A DNA stretch of 64,000 bases from JBDHDH01 sp039591615 (GTDB lineage Bacteria > Gemmatimonadota > Gemmatimonadetes > Gemmatimonadales > GWC2-71-9), in contig JBDHDH010000006.1 in assembly GCA_039591615.1 (NCBI GenBank), positions 1-64,000 on the forward strand. The letters are read 5' to 3'. This document shows positions 9,196 to 18,700 of this stretch, piece after piece. Under the pieces are notes generated by a model, which saw nothing but the letters and a program-made list of their open reading frames with translations, did no database searches and was not told the origin of the DNA. Numbering within the stretch: the first letter of the stretch is position 1; each line of letters starts with the position of its first letter. The position numbers were made by a program, and so were the translations under genes.

Positions 9196-10361
9196 CGCTC
9201 ACCCCCCTGGCCCTGCGCTCCCGAGCTGTCCGGGACGCGCTGGTTCGGCGGGGGATGGATGTGGTTCACGCCGAGGCGGCCGGGCGTGGCCTCGCCCCCA
9301 TCGCCGTGGTGTTCGATCGTATCACATCCGACCACTGCCGTCTGCTTCTCCAAGCGGCCCGTCGACAGGGCGTCGAATCTCTGACCGGAGATGATTGGAT
9401 CGTCCTGGCGGGGAGCGCGGCGCGCGTGGCCGGACTCGCCCGGCCCGGGGTCGGCACCCTCCCGGTAGCCCTGGCGGAGGAACTGGGAGAGGCTCTCCAG
9501 GGTGTGGTGGATCGCCCCCATCGCTGGGTCACGGCCCGGGGTGCGATTCCCCTGGATCGACCTGTGGTAACCGGGATCCTCAATTTGACGCCCGATTCCT
9601 TTTCGGACGGCGGTCTGTACCTGGACCCCGACGATGCCGTTCGGCACGCGAGCGACCTCGTGGAGCACGGGGCCGATATGCTGGACATCGGCGCCGAGTC
9701 GACGCGGCCGGGGCACCCGAAGCCCGTCTCGGTGGAGGAAGAATGGAGACGACTCGCGCCGGTCTTATCGGAGCTGACGCGTCGCTTCGTGGATATCCCC
9801 CTCAGCGTGGACACCGTCAAAGCCGAAACGGCGCGACGAGCGTTGGACGTCGGCGCGTGGGCGGTGAATGACGTGTCCGGCCTGCGTCTCGATCCGGAGA
9901 TCGCGGAGGTGTGTGCCTTCCACGAGGCCGGCATGATCCTCATGCACTCTCGCGGGTCGACTGCGGAGATGGCCAGCTACACGCACGCCTCCTACCACGA
10001 CGTAGTGTCCGAGGTCGCTGGAGCGCTTCGCGACGCCGTACGCCTGGCGGAGGAACATGGCGTCTCGCGTGACCGCATCGTGCTCGATCCGGGGCTGGGT
10101 TTCTCCAAGACACCGGAGCAGAGCTACGACGTGCTGCGGGGGATCTCCACGTTGACTGCACTCGGCTTCCCGGTCATGGTGGGGCCTTCACGAAAACGGT
10201 TTCTGGGCGCCGTTACCGGTGACGAGCTGCACGCACGCGATCGTGCCACGGCGGCGGCGTGCGTCGCGGCCTATCTCCTGGGCGCGTCGTTCTTCCGGGT
10301 GCACAACGCCGGCGTGGTCCGAGAGGCGGTTGACGTCGCCCACGCCATCGGGAGGGAATGA
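9192..10361 (+). CDS. folP: Dihydropteroate synthase with N-terminal extension
   Basis: The synthase core starts near residue 117 with VVTGILNLTPDSFSDGG, the first conserved pterin-binding motif, and continues through DIGAESTRPG and the C-terminal GPSRKRFLG. It condenses 4-aminobenzoate with the pterin pyrophosphate in folate synthesis. The 389-residue length exceeds the usual 270-290 by about 115 residues of N-terminal sequence that I cannot place in a family. The extension is coding in the same style as the rest and is coupled to ftsH by a GTGA overlap, so a later start is unlikely. It overlaps cdaA by 4 nt. Confidence 0.93.
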   Translation: MTLTPLALRSRAVRDALVRRGMDVVHAEAAGRGLAPIAVVFDRITSDHCRLLLQAARRQGVESLTGDDWIVLAGSAARVAGLARPGVGTLPVALAEELGEALQGVVDRPHRWVTARGAIPLDRPVVTGILNLTPDSFSDGGLYLDPDDAVRHASDLVEHGADMLDIGAESTRPGHPKPVSVEEEWRRLAPVLSELTRRFVDIPLSVDTVKAETARRALDVGAWAVNDVSGLRLDPEIAEVCAFHEAGMILMHSRGSTAEMASYTHASYHDVVSEVAGALRDAVRLAEEHGVSRDRIVLDPGLGFSKTPEQSYDVLRGISTLTALGFPVMVGPSRKRFLGAVTGDELHARDRATAAACVAAYLLGASFFRVHNAGVVREAVDVAHAIGRE

Positions 10362-11164
10362 TGCCCTTCGAGCAGCTCCGGTTCCTCGTGCCCGACTGGT
10401 ACGACGTCATCGAGATCCTGATCGTGGCGTTGGTCATCTACCGGTTGTTGCTCTTCCTCGCCGGCACGAGGGCGCTGCAGATCCTCGTAGGGCTGCTCAT
10501 CCTCGGCGTGGTCTATTTTGCGGCGGTCGTTCTCCGATTTCATGTCATCACGACGCTCCTCGGCGTTGTATTCACCTACGGCGCATTCGCAGCGCTCGTC
10601 GTCTTTCAGCCCGAGCTTCGGCACGCTCTGGCGCGTCTGGGCCGATCGCGCGCCTTACGATTGCTGGGAAACACCAACAAGCGAGCCGTTGCCGATGAAA
10701 TCGCAGAGGCCGCGGCCCGTCTCTCTCGCAATGGCACTGGTGCGATCATCGCTGTGGAAGGTGAGACCGCGCTCACGGACTACCTGGAGAGCGGCACCGA
10801 GATGCGAGCGGGAGTATCGGCGGACCTCCTGACTACCATCTTCACCCCATACTCACCTCTGCACGACGGTGCCGTCATCATCCGGGGGGATGTCATCGTG
10901 GCCGCGGGCGTCGTATTACCTTTGACCCAGTTTCCGGTGAGCGACAAGTCACTGGGCACCCGCCACCGGGCCGCCCTGGGATTATCCGAGGAGACGGACG
11001 CCATCGTGATCGTGGTTTCAGAGGAGACGTCGAAGATCTCGTTGGCCGTTCGGGGATTGCTCCGCAGGGGTACGACGCCGGACGAAGTGCGGGATATGCT
11101 CACAGGACGCGACCGACCATCGCTGAACATGGCGCGCTCCGCGAGTGACGCATCTGCTGCCTGA
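10358..11164 (+). CDS. cdaA: Diadenylate cyclase CdaA (c-di-AMP synthase)
   Basis: A 268-residue membrane enzyme with about three N-terminal transmembrane helices followed by a DAC (DisA_N) domain. The catalytic motifs are visible as LHDGAVIIRGD and GTRHRAALG. It makes c-di-AMP from two ATP. No CdaR (YbbR-domain) or glmM gene follows, unlike the usual Firmicutes arrangement; instead it sits behind folP. ATG 10358 overlaps the folP stop in ATGA, and ATG 10361 is equally possible. Confidence 0.93.
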   Translation: MMPFEQLRFLVPDWYDVIEILIVALVIYRLLLFLAGTRALQILVGLLILGVVYFAAVVLRFHVITTLLGVVFTYGAFAALVVFQPELRHALARLGRSRALRLLGNTNKRAVADEIAEAAARLSRNGTGAIIAVEGETALTDYLESGTEMRAGVSADLLTTIFTPYSPLHDGAVIIRGDVIVAAGVVLPLTQFPVSDKSLGTRHRAALGLSEETDAIVIVVSEETSKISLAVRGLLRRGTTPDEVRDMLTGRDRPSLNMARSASDASAA

Positions 11165-11199
11165 TCACCACGACTCGACCCAACGTATGCACGAACGCA

Positions 11200-13608
11200 A
11201 TGCCACCGACGGACGCTAGCGCGCCCAACGCCGAGACGGGTGAGCGATCACCCTACCTGCTGGCCGTTGCCGTGTTCGCGGTCGTGCTCTTGGGCTACCT
11301 GTGGACGCTGGCCCCCACGGTCACGTTCTGGGATGCCGGGGAGTTCATCGCCACGGCCAAGATCCTCGGGATCCCCCACCCGCCCGGTACCCCCCTGTTC
11401 GTTCTGATCGCAAACGTCTGGGCGAAGGTCTTTCCGTTCGGTGAGTTCGCCTACCGCACGAACGTCATGACGGCCTCGTTCAGCGCCGCGGCCGCGGCGC
11501 TGTTCTTCCTGCTCGTCACGGTGGCGCTGCGAGGGCGTTCGGGGACGGGTACCGTCGACCGGATCTTCACCATCGGTGGCGCGGTAGCGGCTGCCATCAC
11601 GTCGGCGTTCGTATTCACGGTCTGGCAGAACTCCAACGAGACCGAAGTCTACATGGTCTCCACCTTCAGCATCGGAGTCATCTGTTGGCTGGCCTGGTTG
11701 TGGCGCGACCGGCGCGGTACGGCCCGCGCGGCCCATCTCCTCCTCGTCATGGTCTATCTCGCCGCGGTCTCGCTGGGGAACCACCTTCTGACGCTGTTGG
11801 TGGGACCTGCCCTCATTGGGTATATGGCGCACGTGTTGCACACGGACCCGCTTCCCGACGAATGGGACCGTCGCATCGAGTGGGCGCAGTGGGCCGTGTT
11901 GGCGGGAGTGTGGGCGTTGCTCATCGGCACCGGGTTGGGCAAGACCTCTCTGCTGATGTTTGGCGGGATCGTGTTTCTCGGAGCCGCCGCGTATGCCTCG
12001 TCCGTGGGAGGATTTCGCTTTGCGCTGGCGGTTGCAGGGATCGCGGCGGTTGGGGCATCCACGTACTTGTTTCTCTATCTCCGAGCCAACGTGGGACCGT
12101 TCATCAACGAAGCGGACCCATCGACGTGGGAGAGCCTCCTCGCCGTCATCCGGCGAGAGCAATACCCACCACGGTCTCCCTTGGACAATCCGATCTTCCC
12201 CTCGGGACTCGGCAATCCCGGTCGTTCGCTGACCATCATCCTCCTGCAGATCCAGAACTACCTCCAATACTTCGATTGGCAGTGGGCCAACGGGCTCGCA
12301 GCGACGCAGCCAGTGTTTGCCGGGCCGAGGCTGCCCTTCACGCTGGGCTTCACCACCCTCGGCATCTACGGCGCGACGGTGCTGAAAGAGCGCGACCGGT
12401 CGGTGTTTTGGTTGCTGCTCATTCTGTTCATCACCACGGGGCCCGCCCTCATGGGCTACATGAACTTCAAGCCGGGCTTCTCCCTGGGATGGGATCAATT
12501 CCCCGAGCTCGACATGCACGAGGTCCGAGAGCGCGATTACTTCTTCACCGTCTCGTTCCAGATGTGGGGGCTGTTCGCTGGTATTGGTCTGGCGGGGCTG
12601 TACCGAGCCATCCGCGGGGGCCACCGTCGCATCGCTGACGGCAGACCACTGCTTCCCGCAACTGTGTTGCTGATCGCCATGCTGCCTTTCGCCCTGAACT
12701 TCTCGGCCGCCAGCCGGCGCCATGGTCCCACCGCGGAGTTGGCTCGGGATTTTGCCTACGACCTCCTGCAGTCGATTGAGCCGTTCGGCATCGTGTTCAC
12801 GAATGGAGACAACGACACGTTCCCGCTCTGGTATGTCCAGGAAGTCGAAGAGATCCGGCGCGACGTGTCCGTGGTGAACCTCTCCCTCGGCAATACCGAT
12901 TGGTACATCCGCCAACTGCGCGATAATCCCGTCCGCCCCTTCGAGCCGGAACAGGCGCCCTGGTTCGCGGATCTCGCCCCGGAAGCAAAGCCGCCGCCGC
13001 TCCACTCGTGGTCCGACAGAGACATCGCGGACCTTCAGCCCATGTTGCTCCCCCGCGAGCTGCGCTACCGCGCAGGGCGCATCGCGATGGTCTATCCGGA
13101 AAACACGCCGCTCTACGTGAAGGACGTGCTCATCCTCCGGCTCATCCAGGAGAACTGGCGCCGGCGGCCGATCTACTTCGCCCTCACGGCGGGGAGCGGC
13201 AATTGGGTGCAGTTGGGATCGTACCTCACGCAGGAGGCGTTGGTGTTCAGGCTCAACGTCGTCGACGAGCCCGATAGCAGCCGCCTCGGTCCCGGGCTGC
13301 TCAGCGTACCCGTGGACATTCCTCGCACCGATTCACTCGCCTGGCAGGTGTATCGGTATGCCGGCCTCTTCGAGGCGGATACCCTCGATCTCGATCCCAC
13401 CAGCCAGAACATCACCACCAACCTGAGCTATCCCTTCTATTCGCTGGGGCAGGCCTACACGGCCACGGGAGCGGACAGTCAGGCACTGGAGAACCTCAGA
13501 AGGGCCTTCAAGCTCTCACCGATTCCGCAGCTCGCAGGCCTCTTGCTCGACGCGGAGTTGGGTGGCGATACGGGGATGGGGATTCCGGGAGATACCGGGA
13601 GCCCTTAG
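11200..13608 (+). CDS. DUF2723 (TMEM260-like) polytopic membrane protein, putative glycosyltransferase
   Basis: The 802-residue protein has a long multi-spanning N-terminal half, with the DUF2723 signature TVTFWDAGEFIATAKILG in the first extracytoplasmic loop and GIPHPPGTPLF just after. The acidic WDAGE motif resembles the catalytic Asp region of GT-C glycosyltransferases, and the human relative TMEM260 is a protein O-mannosyltransferase. The C-terminal third is soluble and ends in a TPR-like segment. A role in glycosylating exported proteins at the membrane is therefore plausible but inferred. It lies 35 nt after cdaA and is the last gene of this run before a 123-nt gap. Confidence 0.8.
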   Translation: MPPTDASAPNAETGERSPYLLAVAVFAVVLLGYLWTLAPTVTFWDAGEFIATAKILGIPHPPGTPLFVLIANVWAKVFPFGEFAYRTNVMTASFSAAAAALFFLLVTVALRGRSGTGTVDRIFTIGGAVAAAITSAFVFTVWQNSNETEVYMVSTFSIGVICWLAWLWRDRRGTARAAHLLLVMVYLAAVSLGNHLLTLLVGPALIGYMAHVLHTDPLPDEWDRRIEWAQWAVLAGVWALLIGTGLGKTSLLMFGGIVFLGAAAYASSVGGFRFALAVAGIAAVGASTYLFLYLRANVGPFINEADPSTWESLLAVIRREQYPPRSPLDNPIFPSGLGNPGRSLTIILLQIQNYLQYFDWQWANGLAATQPVFAGPRLPFTLGFTTLGIYGATVLKERDRSVFWLLLILFITTGPALMGYMNFKPGFSLGWDQFPELDMHEVRERDYFFTVSFQMWGLFAGIGLAGLYRAIRGGHRRIADGRPLLPATVLLIAMLPFALNFSAASRRHGPTAELARDFAYDLLQSIEPFGIVFTNGDNDTFPLWYVQEVEEIRRDVSVVNLSLGNTDWYIRQLRDNPVRPFEPEQAPWFADLAPEAKPPPLHSWSDRDIADLQPMLLPRELRYRAGRIAMVYPENTPLYVKDVLILRLIQENWRRRPIYFALTAGSGNWVQLGSYLTQEALVFRLNVVDEPDSSRLGPGLLSVPVDIPRTDSLAWQVYRYAGLFEADTLDLDPTSQNITTNLSYPFYSLGQAYTATGADSQALENLRRAFKLSPIPQLAGLLLDAELGGDTGMGIPGDTGSP

Positions 13609-13621
13609 GACGCCGATTGAC

Positions 13622-13652
13622 GGGGCTGGTGGGGTTCGGGTTCCAGTGCCCC
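13622..13652 (+). terminator. Possible hairpin terminator after DUF2723 gene
   Basis: GGGGC (13622-13626) can pair with GCCCC (13648-13652), extended by TGG/CCA across a 2-nt bulge. There is no U-tract, so this is a weak candidate. It sits in the only sizeable gap of the 5-38 kb run. Confidence 0.25.
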
Positions 13653-13694
13653 TCGCGTCGGTCGTGCGCCCGTCCCGCCTCTCCGGCCGTTGCG

Positions 13695-13723
13695 TTGTTG
13701 CTGCGGATCTATCTGACTAGGTT
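13695..13723 (+). promoter_or_regulatory. Candidate sigma-70 promoter for yggS
   Basis: TTGTTG at 13695-13700 and TAGGTT at 13718-13723 are separated by 17 nt. The predicted transcription start near 13730 falls just before ATG 13732, so the transcript would be leaderless or nearly so. There is no strong Shine-Dalgarno sequence before the gene. Confidence 0.4.
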
Positions 13724-13731
13724 ACATGGTT

Positions 13732-14430
13732 ATGAATTTTGACGCGCTTCCCGGCAATCTGACCCGGGTGCGCGACGAGATCGCACGGATTCGTAACCGC
13801 GCGGGACTGCGAGGGAGTCTGCGGATCGTGGCGATCGCAAAGGGGCATCCCGCGGCGGCCGTTCGGGTGGCCTGTGCCGCTGGTCTCCTGGACATCGGTG
13901 AGAATCGAATCCAAGAGGCGGTGAGCAAACAGGACCAACTCGCGGACGTTGCGGTCAGGTGGCACATGGTTGGCCATCTGCAGACCAACAAAGCAAAGCA
14001 GGTTCCAGGTCGGTTCGCGTTGGTTCACTCGGTAGATTCGGTGCGATTGGCGGAGGCGCTGGAGCGGGCGACGGCGCGCCGGGGTGGGGGGACGAGCCTC
14101 CCGGTGCTCTTGCAGGTGAACGTCGCCAATGAGGCACAAAAGAGCGGATGCCAGCCAGAGGAGGCCGAATGCCTCGCGGAGCGCGTCAGCCAGCTTTCCC
14201 ATCTTCGGCTCGCCGGCCTCATGACGATGGCGCCTTTCACCGACGACGAGCGCGAGCAGCGACGGGTCTTCGCCGCGTTACGGAACCTGCGGGATCGTCT
14301 CGACGCGAGCTCGGATCTTCGCCTGACCGAGTTGTCGATGGGCATGTCGAGTGACTACCCGGCGGCGGTCGCCGAGGGCGCCACCATCCTGCGTCTGGGT
14401 ACCGCGCTGTTTGGAGAACGTCCGCGATGA
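13732..14430 (+). CDS. yggS: YggS/PLPBP-family pyridoxal-phosphate homeostasis protein
   Basis: A TIM-barrel PLP-binding protein of about 232 residues without known catalysis; the family buffers pyridoxal 5'-phosphate in the cytoplasm. The PLP lysine lies in VAIAKGHP near residue 40, and the phosphate-binding C-terminus appears as LSMGMSSDYPAAVAEG. ATG 13732 is preferred because the candidate promoter would initiate just upstream; ATG 13726 is in frame six bases earlier. It overlaps divIVA by 4 nt. The Bacillus homologue YlmE lies in the same position relative to divIVA-ileS-lspA. Confidence 0.92.
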   Translation: MNFDALPGNLTRVRDEIARIRNRAGLRGSLRIVAIAKGHPAAAVRVACAAGLLDIGENRIQEAVSKQDQLADVAVRWHMVGHLQTNKAKQVPGRFALVHSVDSVRLAEALERATARRGGGTSLPVLLQVNVANEAQKSGCQPEEAECLAERVSQLSHLRLAGLMTMAPFTDDEREQRRVFAALRNLRDRLDASSDLRLTELSMGMSSDYPAAVAEGATILRLGTALFGERPR

Positions 14431-14930
14431 ACGATGATGCATTCCGGCTCACGCCGGTCGACGTCCGAGGCCAGCAGTTTCACCGAGAGACCTTCGGATA
14501 CAACCGTGCGGATGTGGAGGATTTCAAGAATCGGTTGGCTGATGAGATGGAGCGGCTGTTCCGTGAGCGCGTCCAGCTCGAGGAGCGGCTCAACAACATG
14601 CGCGAGCAGTTGAAAGCCTACCGTGATCGAGAGAAAGCGATCAACGACGCGGTCTTGATGACTCAGACCGTGCGCCAGGATGCCGAGGACGCTGCCCGGC
14701 GGCAGATGGAGCTGGTTCTCCAGGAGGCGCGTGTCAAGGCCGAGCAGATCGTGGCGGCGGCTCGCACGCGCGAGATCGCCCTGCGCCGCGATATCGATCA
14801 AGCACATCACGAGCTGAGCGGCTACCTCGCCGCCTTTCGCAGTCTGTTGGAGCGATACATGGCCCAGGTGAACTCGCTGGCCCGACACGCGCGTGATGGA
14901 ACCCCGCCCGAGCTTCCGGAGGAGCAGTGA
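14427..14930 (+). CDS. divIVA: DivIVA-domain coiled-coil protein
   Basis: The 167-residue protein starts with the DivIVA lipid-binding region (LTPVDVRGQQFHRETFGYNRADVEDF is split by the usual loop) followed by a long coiled coil to about residue 140. DivIVA proteins sense negative membrane curvature and mark poles and septa. Here it is placed between yggS and the PNP-ileS genes as in Firmicutes and Actinobacteria, and 6 kb upstream of the MglA polarity cluster. It overlaps both neighbours by 4 nt. Confidence 0.88.
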   Translation: MNDDAFRLTPVDVRGQQFHRETFGYNRADVEDFKNRLADEMERLFRERVQLEERLNNMREQLKAYRDREKAINDAVLMTQTVRQDAEDAARRQMELVLQEARVKAEQIVAAARTREIALRRDIDQAHHELSGYLAAFRSLLERYMAQVNSLARHARDGTPPELPEEQ

Positions 14931-15757
14931 CCCCGCCGACCCTGCGGCAGTCGGTCGCCGGTGCGGTCGATGCGGTGCGGACACGCAGTGCGCTCGAGCC
15001 CGCCGTGGCTCTGGTGCTCGGGACCGGGCTCGGGGGGCTCGCAGAGGAGATGGAGGTGGAGGCGGCCATCGGCTATGAAGAGATTCCAGCCTTCCCGCTC
15101 TCCACCGTCGAGACGCACGCGGGCCGACTGCTCCTGGGTCGGCTGGGGAACAAACCCGTCGTGGCGATGCAGGGACGGTTTCACCGATACGAAGGCTATT
15201 CGATGCAGCAGATCACCTTCCCAGTGCGTGTGATGGGTGCCCTGGGCGCAGAGACGCTGTTCGTGTCGAATGCCTGTGGTGGGATGCACCCCCTCTGGGC
15301 GGCGGGGGACCTGGTACTCATTGCCGACCACATCAATCTGCTGGGTGACAACCCCTTGGTGGGACCCAATGACGATGCCCTGGGGCCCCGGTTTCCTGAC
15401 ATGTCGGCGTCGTACGACCCCATGCTACGGGAACTGGCACGGGCGGCGGCGAAGGACCTCAAGATCACCCTCCGCGAAGGTGTGTATGTCGCCGTGACGG
15501 GCCCGAACCTGGAGACCGGTGCCGAATACCGCTTTCTGCGTGGGCTCGGGGCGGACGTCGTAGGGATGTCCACGGTGCCCGAGGTGATCGTCGCGGTGCA
15601 CGGCGGGATGCGCGTGCTCGGCATTTCCATCATCACCGACATGTGCCTCCCGGACGCGCTGGAGCCGGCAGACATTCAGAAGATCATCGGCATAGCACGA
15701 CGGGCCGAGCCCGCGCTCACTCGGGTGGTGACCACGGTGCTCGAGCGCATGAACTGA
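14927..15757 (+). CDS. punA: Purine nucleoside phosphorylase (trimeric type)
   Basis: The 276-residue protein matches the trimeric PNP family: phosphate-site LGTGLGGLA near the N-terminus, the GRFHRYEGYS segment, and the purine-binding stretch VTGPNLETGAEYRFLRGLGADVVGMS, here spanning about residues 187-212 and quoted only by its key residues E201 region and N-to-M motif. It cleaves inosine and guanosine with phosphate, feeding bases to Hpt. GTG 14927 overlaps the divIVA stop, and the stop TGA shares one base with the ileS ATG. Confidence 0.93.
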   Translation: MTPPTLRQSVAGAVDAVRTRSALEPAVALVLGTGLGGLAEEMEVEAAIGYEEIPAFPLSTVETHAGRLLLGRLGNKPVVAMQGRFHRYEGYSMQQITFPVRVMGALGAETLFVSNACGGMHPLWAAGDLVLIADHINLLGDNPLVGPNDDALGPRFPDMSASYDPMLRELARAAAKDLKITLREGVYVAVTGPNLETGAEYRFLRGLGADVVGMSTVPEVIVAVHGGMRVLGISIITDMCLPDALEPADIQKIIGIARRAEPALTRVVTTVLERMN

Positions 15758-18700
15758 TGGCGTACGAACCGCTGCCCCCAGGGTCGCTGGACGCCTTGGA
15801 GCGAGGGCTCCTCGAGCAGTGGCGGTCGGAGGACCTCTTTCACCGCACGCTGGAGGCGACCCGCGAGGGGAGGCCCTTTGTCTTCTACGAAGGCCCGCCC
15901 ACCGCCAACGGGCGCCCGGGGATTCACCACGTCTTCGCGCGAACGATCAAAGACCTGATCAATCGGTATCAGACGATGCTTGGCCGTTCAGTGACGCGTA
16001 TCGCGGGATGGGACACCCACGGACTCCCGGTGGAGATCGAGTTGGAAAAGGAGCTCAACATCTCGGGCAAGTCCGACATCGAACGCCTCGGGGTTGCCGA
16101 ATTCAACCGCCGATGCAAGGAGAGCGTTTTTCGATATAAGAACGATTGGGAGAGCCTCTCCGAGCGCATCGGGTACTGGCTCGACTACGCCCGACCGTAC
16201 GTCACGTATGCCAATGACTACGTCGAGAGCGTGTGGTGGATCTTGAAGCAGCTGGCAGATAAAGACCTGCTGTTCAAGGGACACAAGGTCCTTCCGTACT
16301 GTCCACGATGTGGCACCGCCCTCTCGAGCCACGAGCTCGCCCAGGGCTACGCCACGCACCGTAGTCCCTCGATTTACGCGCTCTTCCAGCTGGCCGAGGA
16401 GTCCGACCGACATCTGCTCGTGTGGACCACCACGCCCTGGACGCTCCCCTCCAACGTCGCTATCGCGGTGCATCCGGATTTCCGCTACGTGGAGTTGGAC
16501 GTGGATGGGAAGCGGGTGATCGTCGAACAGACCATCGCCGACACCAAAGCCGTACCAGGCGCGGCGCGCGGCCGGCCACTGGGCACGTTCCCACGAGTTG
16601 CCGAGTTCAGCGGGCGGGATCTCGTGGGACTCCGTTACGAACAGCTCCTCGACGCGGTGGAGATCGATTCCGGACGGGCATTTCGCGTCGTCGCAGGCGA
16701 CTTCGTGACCAGCGACGAGGGAACCGGGCTGGTCCATATGGCACCTGCGTTTGGAGCCGATGACTACGCCACGGTGCAGCGCGAGGGGCTGGCCTTCGTG
16801 AACCCCGTAGACCCGGCGGGCCGTTTCACCGGGACCCGCTGGGAAGCTATCAACGGTAGAACGGTGTTCGAAGCGAACCCGATCATTGCCGAGCGCCTGA
16901 CGAGCGAAGGGAAAGTGTTTGGCCGGTATGAGCCCACGGGATACGAGCACACCTATCCCTTCTGCTGGCGCTGCGACGCGCCCCTTGTCTATTACGCTCG
17001 AGAATCCTGGTTTGTCCGAACCACGGCCTTCAAGAATCGGATGCTGGAAGTCAACCGAGCGGTCGATTGGAATCCTCCCGAGGTTGGGTCGGGACGGTTC
17101 GGCGAGTGGCTGGAGAACAACGTCGACTGGGCTCTTTCCCGCGACCGCTACTGGGGCACGCCACTTCCCGTATGGGTTTGTGATGCCGATTCCGAGCACC
17201 GGGTGGTTATCGGATCATATGCGGAGCTCGCCGCGCACTGGGGCAAACCGCTCCCTGCCGATTTCGATCCCCATAAGCCGTATATCGACGAGTACGCCTT
17301 TGCATGTGCCGTGCGAAGCTGCGGCGGGACCATGCGTCGTATCCCGGAGGTCATCGACGCGTGGTTCGACTCGGGCGCGATGCCCTTCGCGCAGTGGCAC
17401 TTCCCCTTCGAGAACGAGGAGGAGTTCGCGCGGCATTTCCCGGCCGATTTCATCTGTGAAGGGTTGGATCAGACACGAGGGTGGTTCTACTCGCTGCTGG
17501 CCATCGCCGTGGGAGTGTCCGGCAGCCCGCCTTACCGGCACGTGATTGTCAACGGCCTCGTGCTGGATGCCGAGGGGCGTAAGATGTCGAAGCGTCTCGG
17601 TAATGTGGTGGATCCGGTGGAGGTCGTGGGCGAGTTCGGAGCGGACGCGGTTCGGTTGTATCTGCTGGCGTCGAGTCAGGCCTGGCTGGAGAAGCGCTTC
17701 GACCGTGCGCACATCTCCGAGGTGGCCCTCGGATTCCTGAACCGGATTCGACACACCTACACCTTTTTCGCGCTATATGCAGAGGAGTGGACGCCCAACA
17801 CGGGTGTCCCCCCAACGGCAGAGCGGCCGTTGATCGATCGCTGGCTCCTGAGTCGCTTGGATTCGGTGACCGCAGCGGTCCGAGAGGCGTGGTCGCGGTA
17901 CGACGTGACCACCGGAACGCGCACAATCGTTCAGTTCTGTGACCAGGAGCTATCCAACTGGTACGTGCGTCGAAGCCGGCCGCGGTTCTGGGCGCCCGAT
18001 GCCGAATCTGACCCCGCCGCGCTCGCGACACTGCACGAGGCGCTGGTGACCGTGAGCCGGCTGCTGGCACCCGCCGTGCCGTTTCTCAGCGATGCGATCC
18101 ATCGGCGGCTCGCGGGATCTTCGGTGCACCTGGCGGCGTTCCCTGAGGATCGCGGTCGGAGCGATCCGGAGCTCGAGGCTGCCATGGACATGGTCCGCCG
18201 CCTGGCGTCGATGGCTCGCGCCGCCCGTGAGCGGGCGGGCCTTCGGGTGCGTCAGCCGCTCGCAGCCATGCGCGTGGCGATGCCGGCGGGGGCGCGGGAC
18301 CGCGTGAGTGGAGAGCTCCTGGGTCTGTTGGCGGACGAGGCCAACGTACGGGAGGTGAGCGTCGTAGCCTCTGACGAAGACTTGGTGCAATTACGAGCCA
18401 AGCCGAATTTTCGCACGCTTGGGAAGATCTACGCGAAAGACACGCCGCTCGCGGCCAAGGCGATGCACCGGCTCACCGCCGACCAGCTGCGAAGTCTCGA
18501 GAGCGGCACGCCGCAGAGCGTGCCTGTCGACGGGCGAACGTTTGAGTACCGGCCCGAGGACGTGATCGTCGAGCGGCAGGTCGTTACCGAATGGCTAGTG
18601 GAGAGTGAGGGTCCCTTGGTCGTGGCACTGGATCCCGAGCTCACCGACGAGCTCCGCAAAGAGGGCCTGGCGCGAGAGGTGGTGAACCGGGTGCAACGAC

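Noticed and set aside
11248..13005. 585-codon open frame on the minus strand
   Set aside because: It lies wholly antisense to the DUF2723 gene and its translation is Arg/Gln/Gly-rich with no family pattern; typical high-GC mirror frame.
15643..15756. 38-residue N-terminal extension of IleS
   Set aside because: It lies inside the purine nucleoside phosphorylase gene, and ATG 15757 overlaps the stop in the TGATG form common here.
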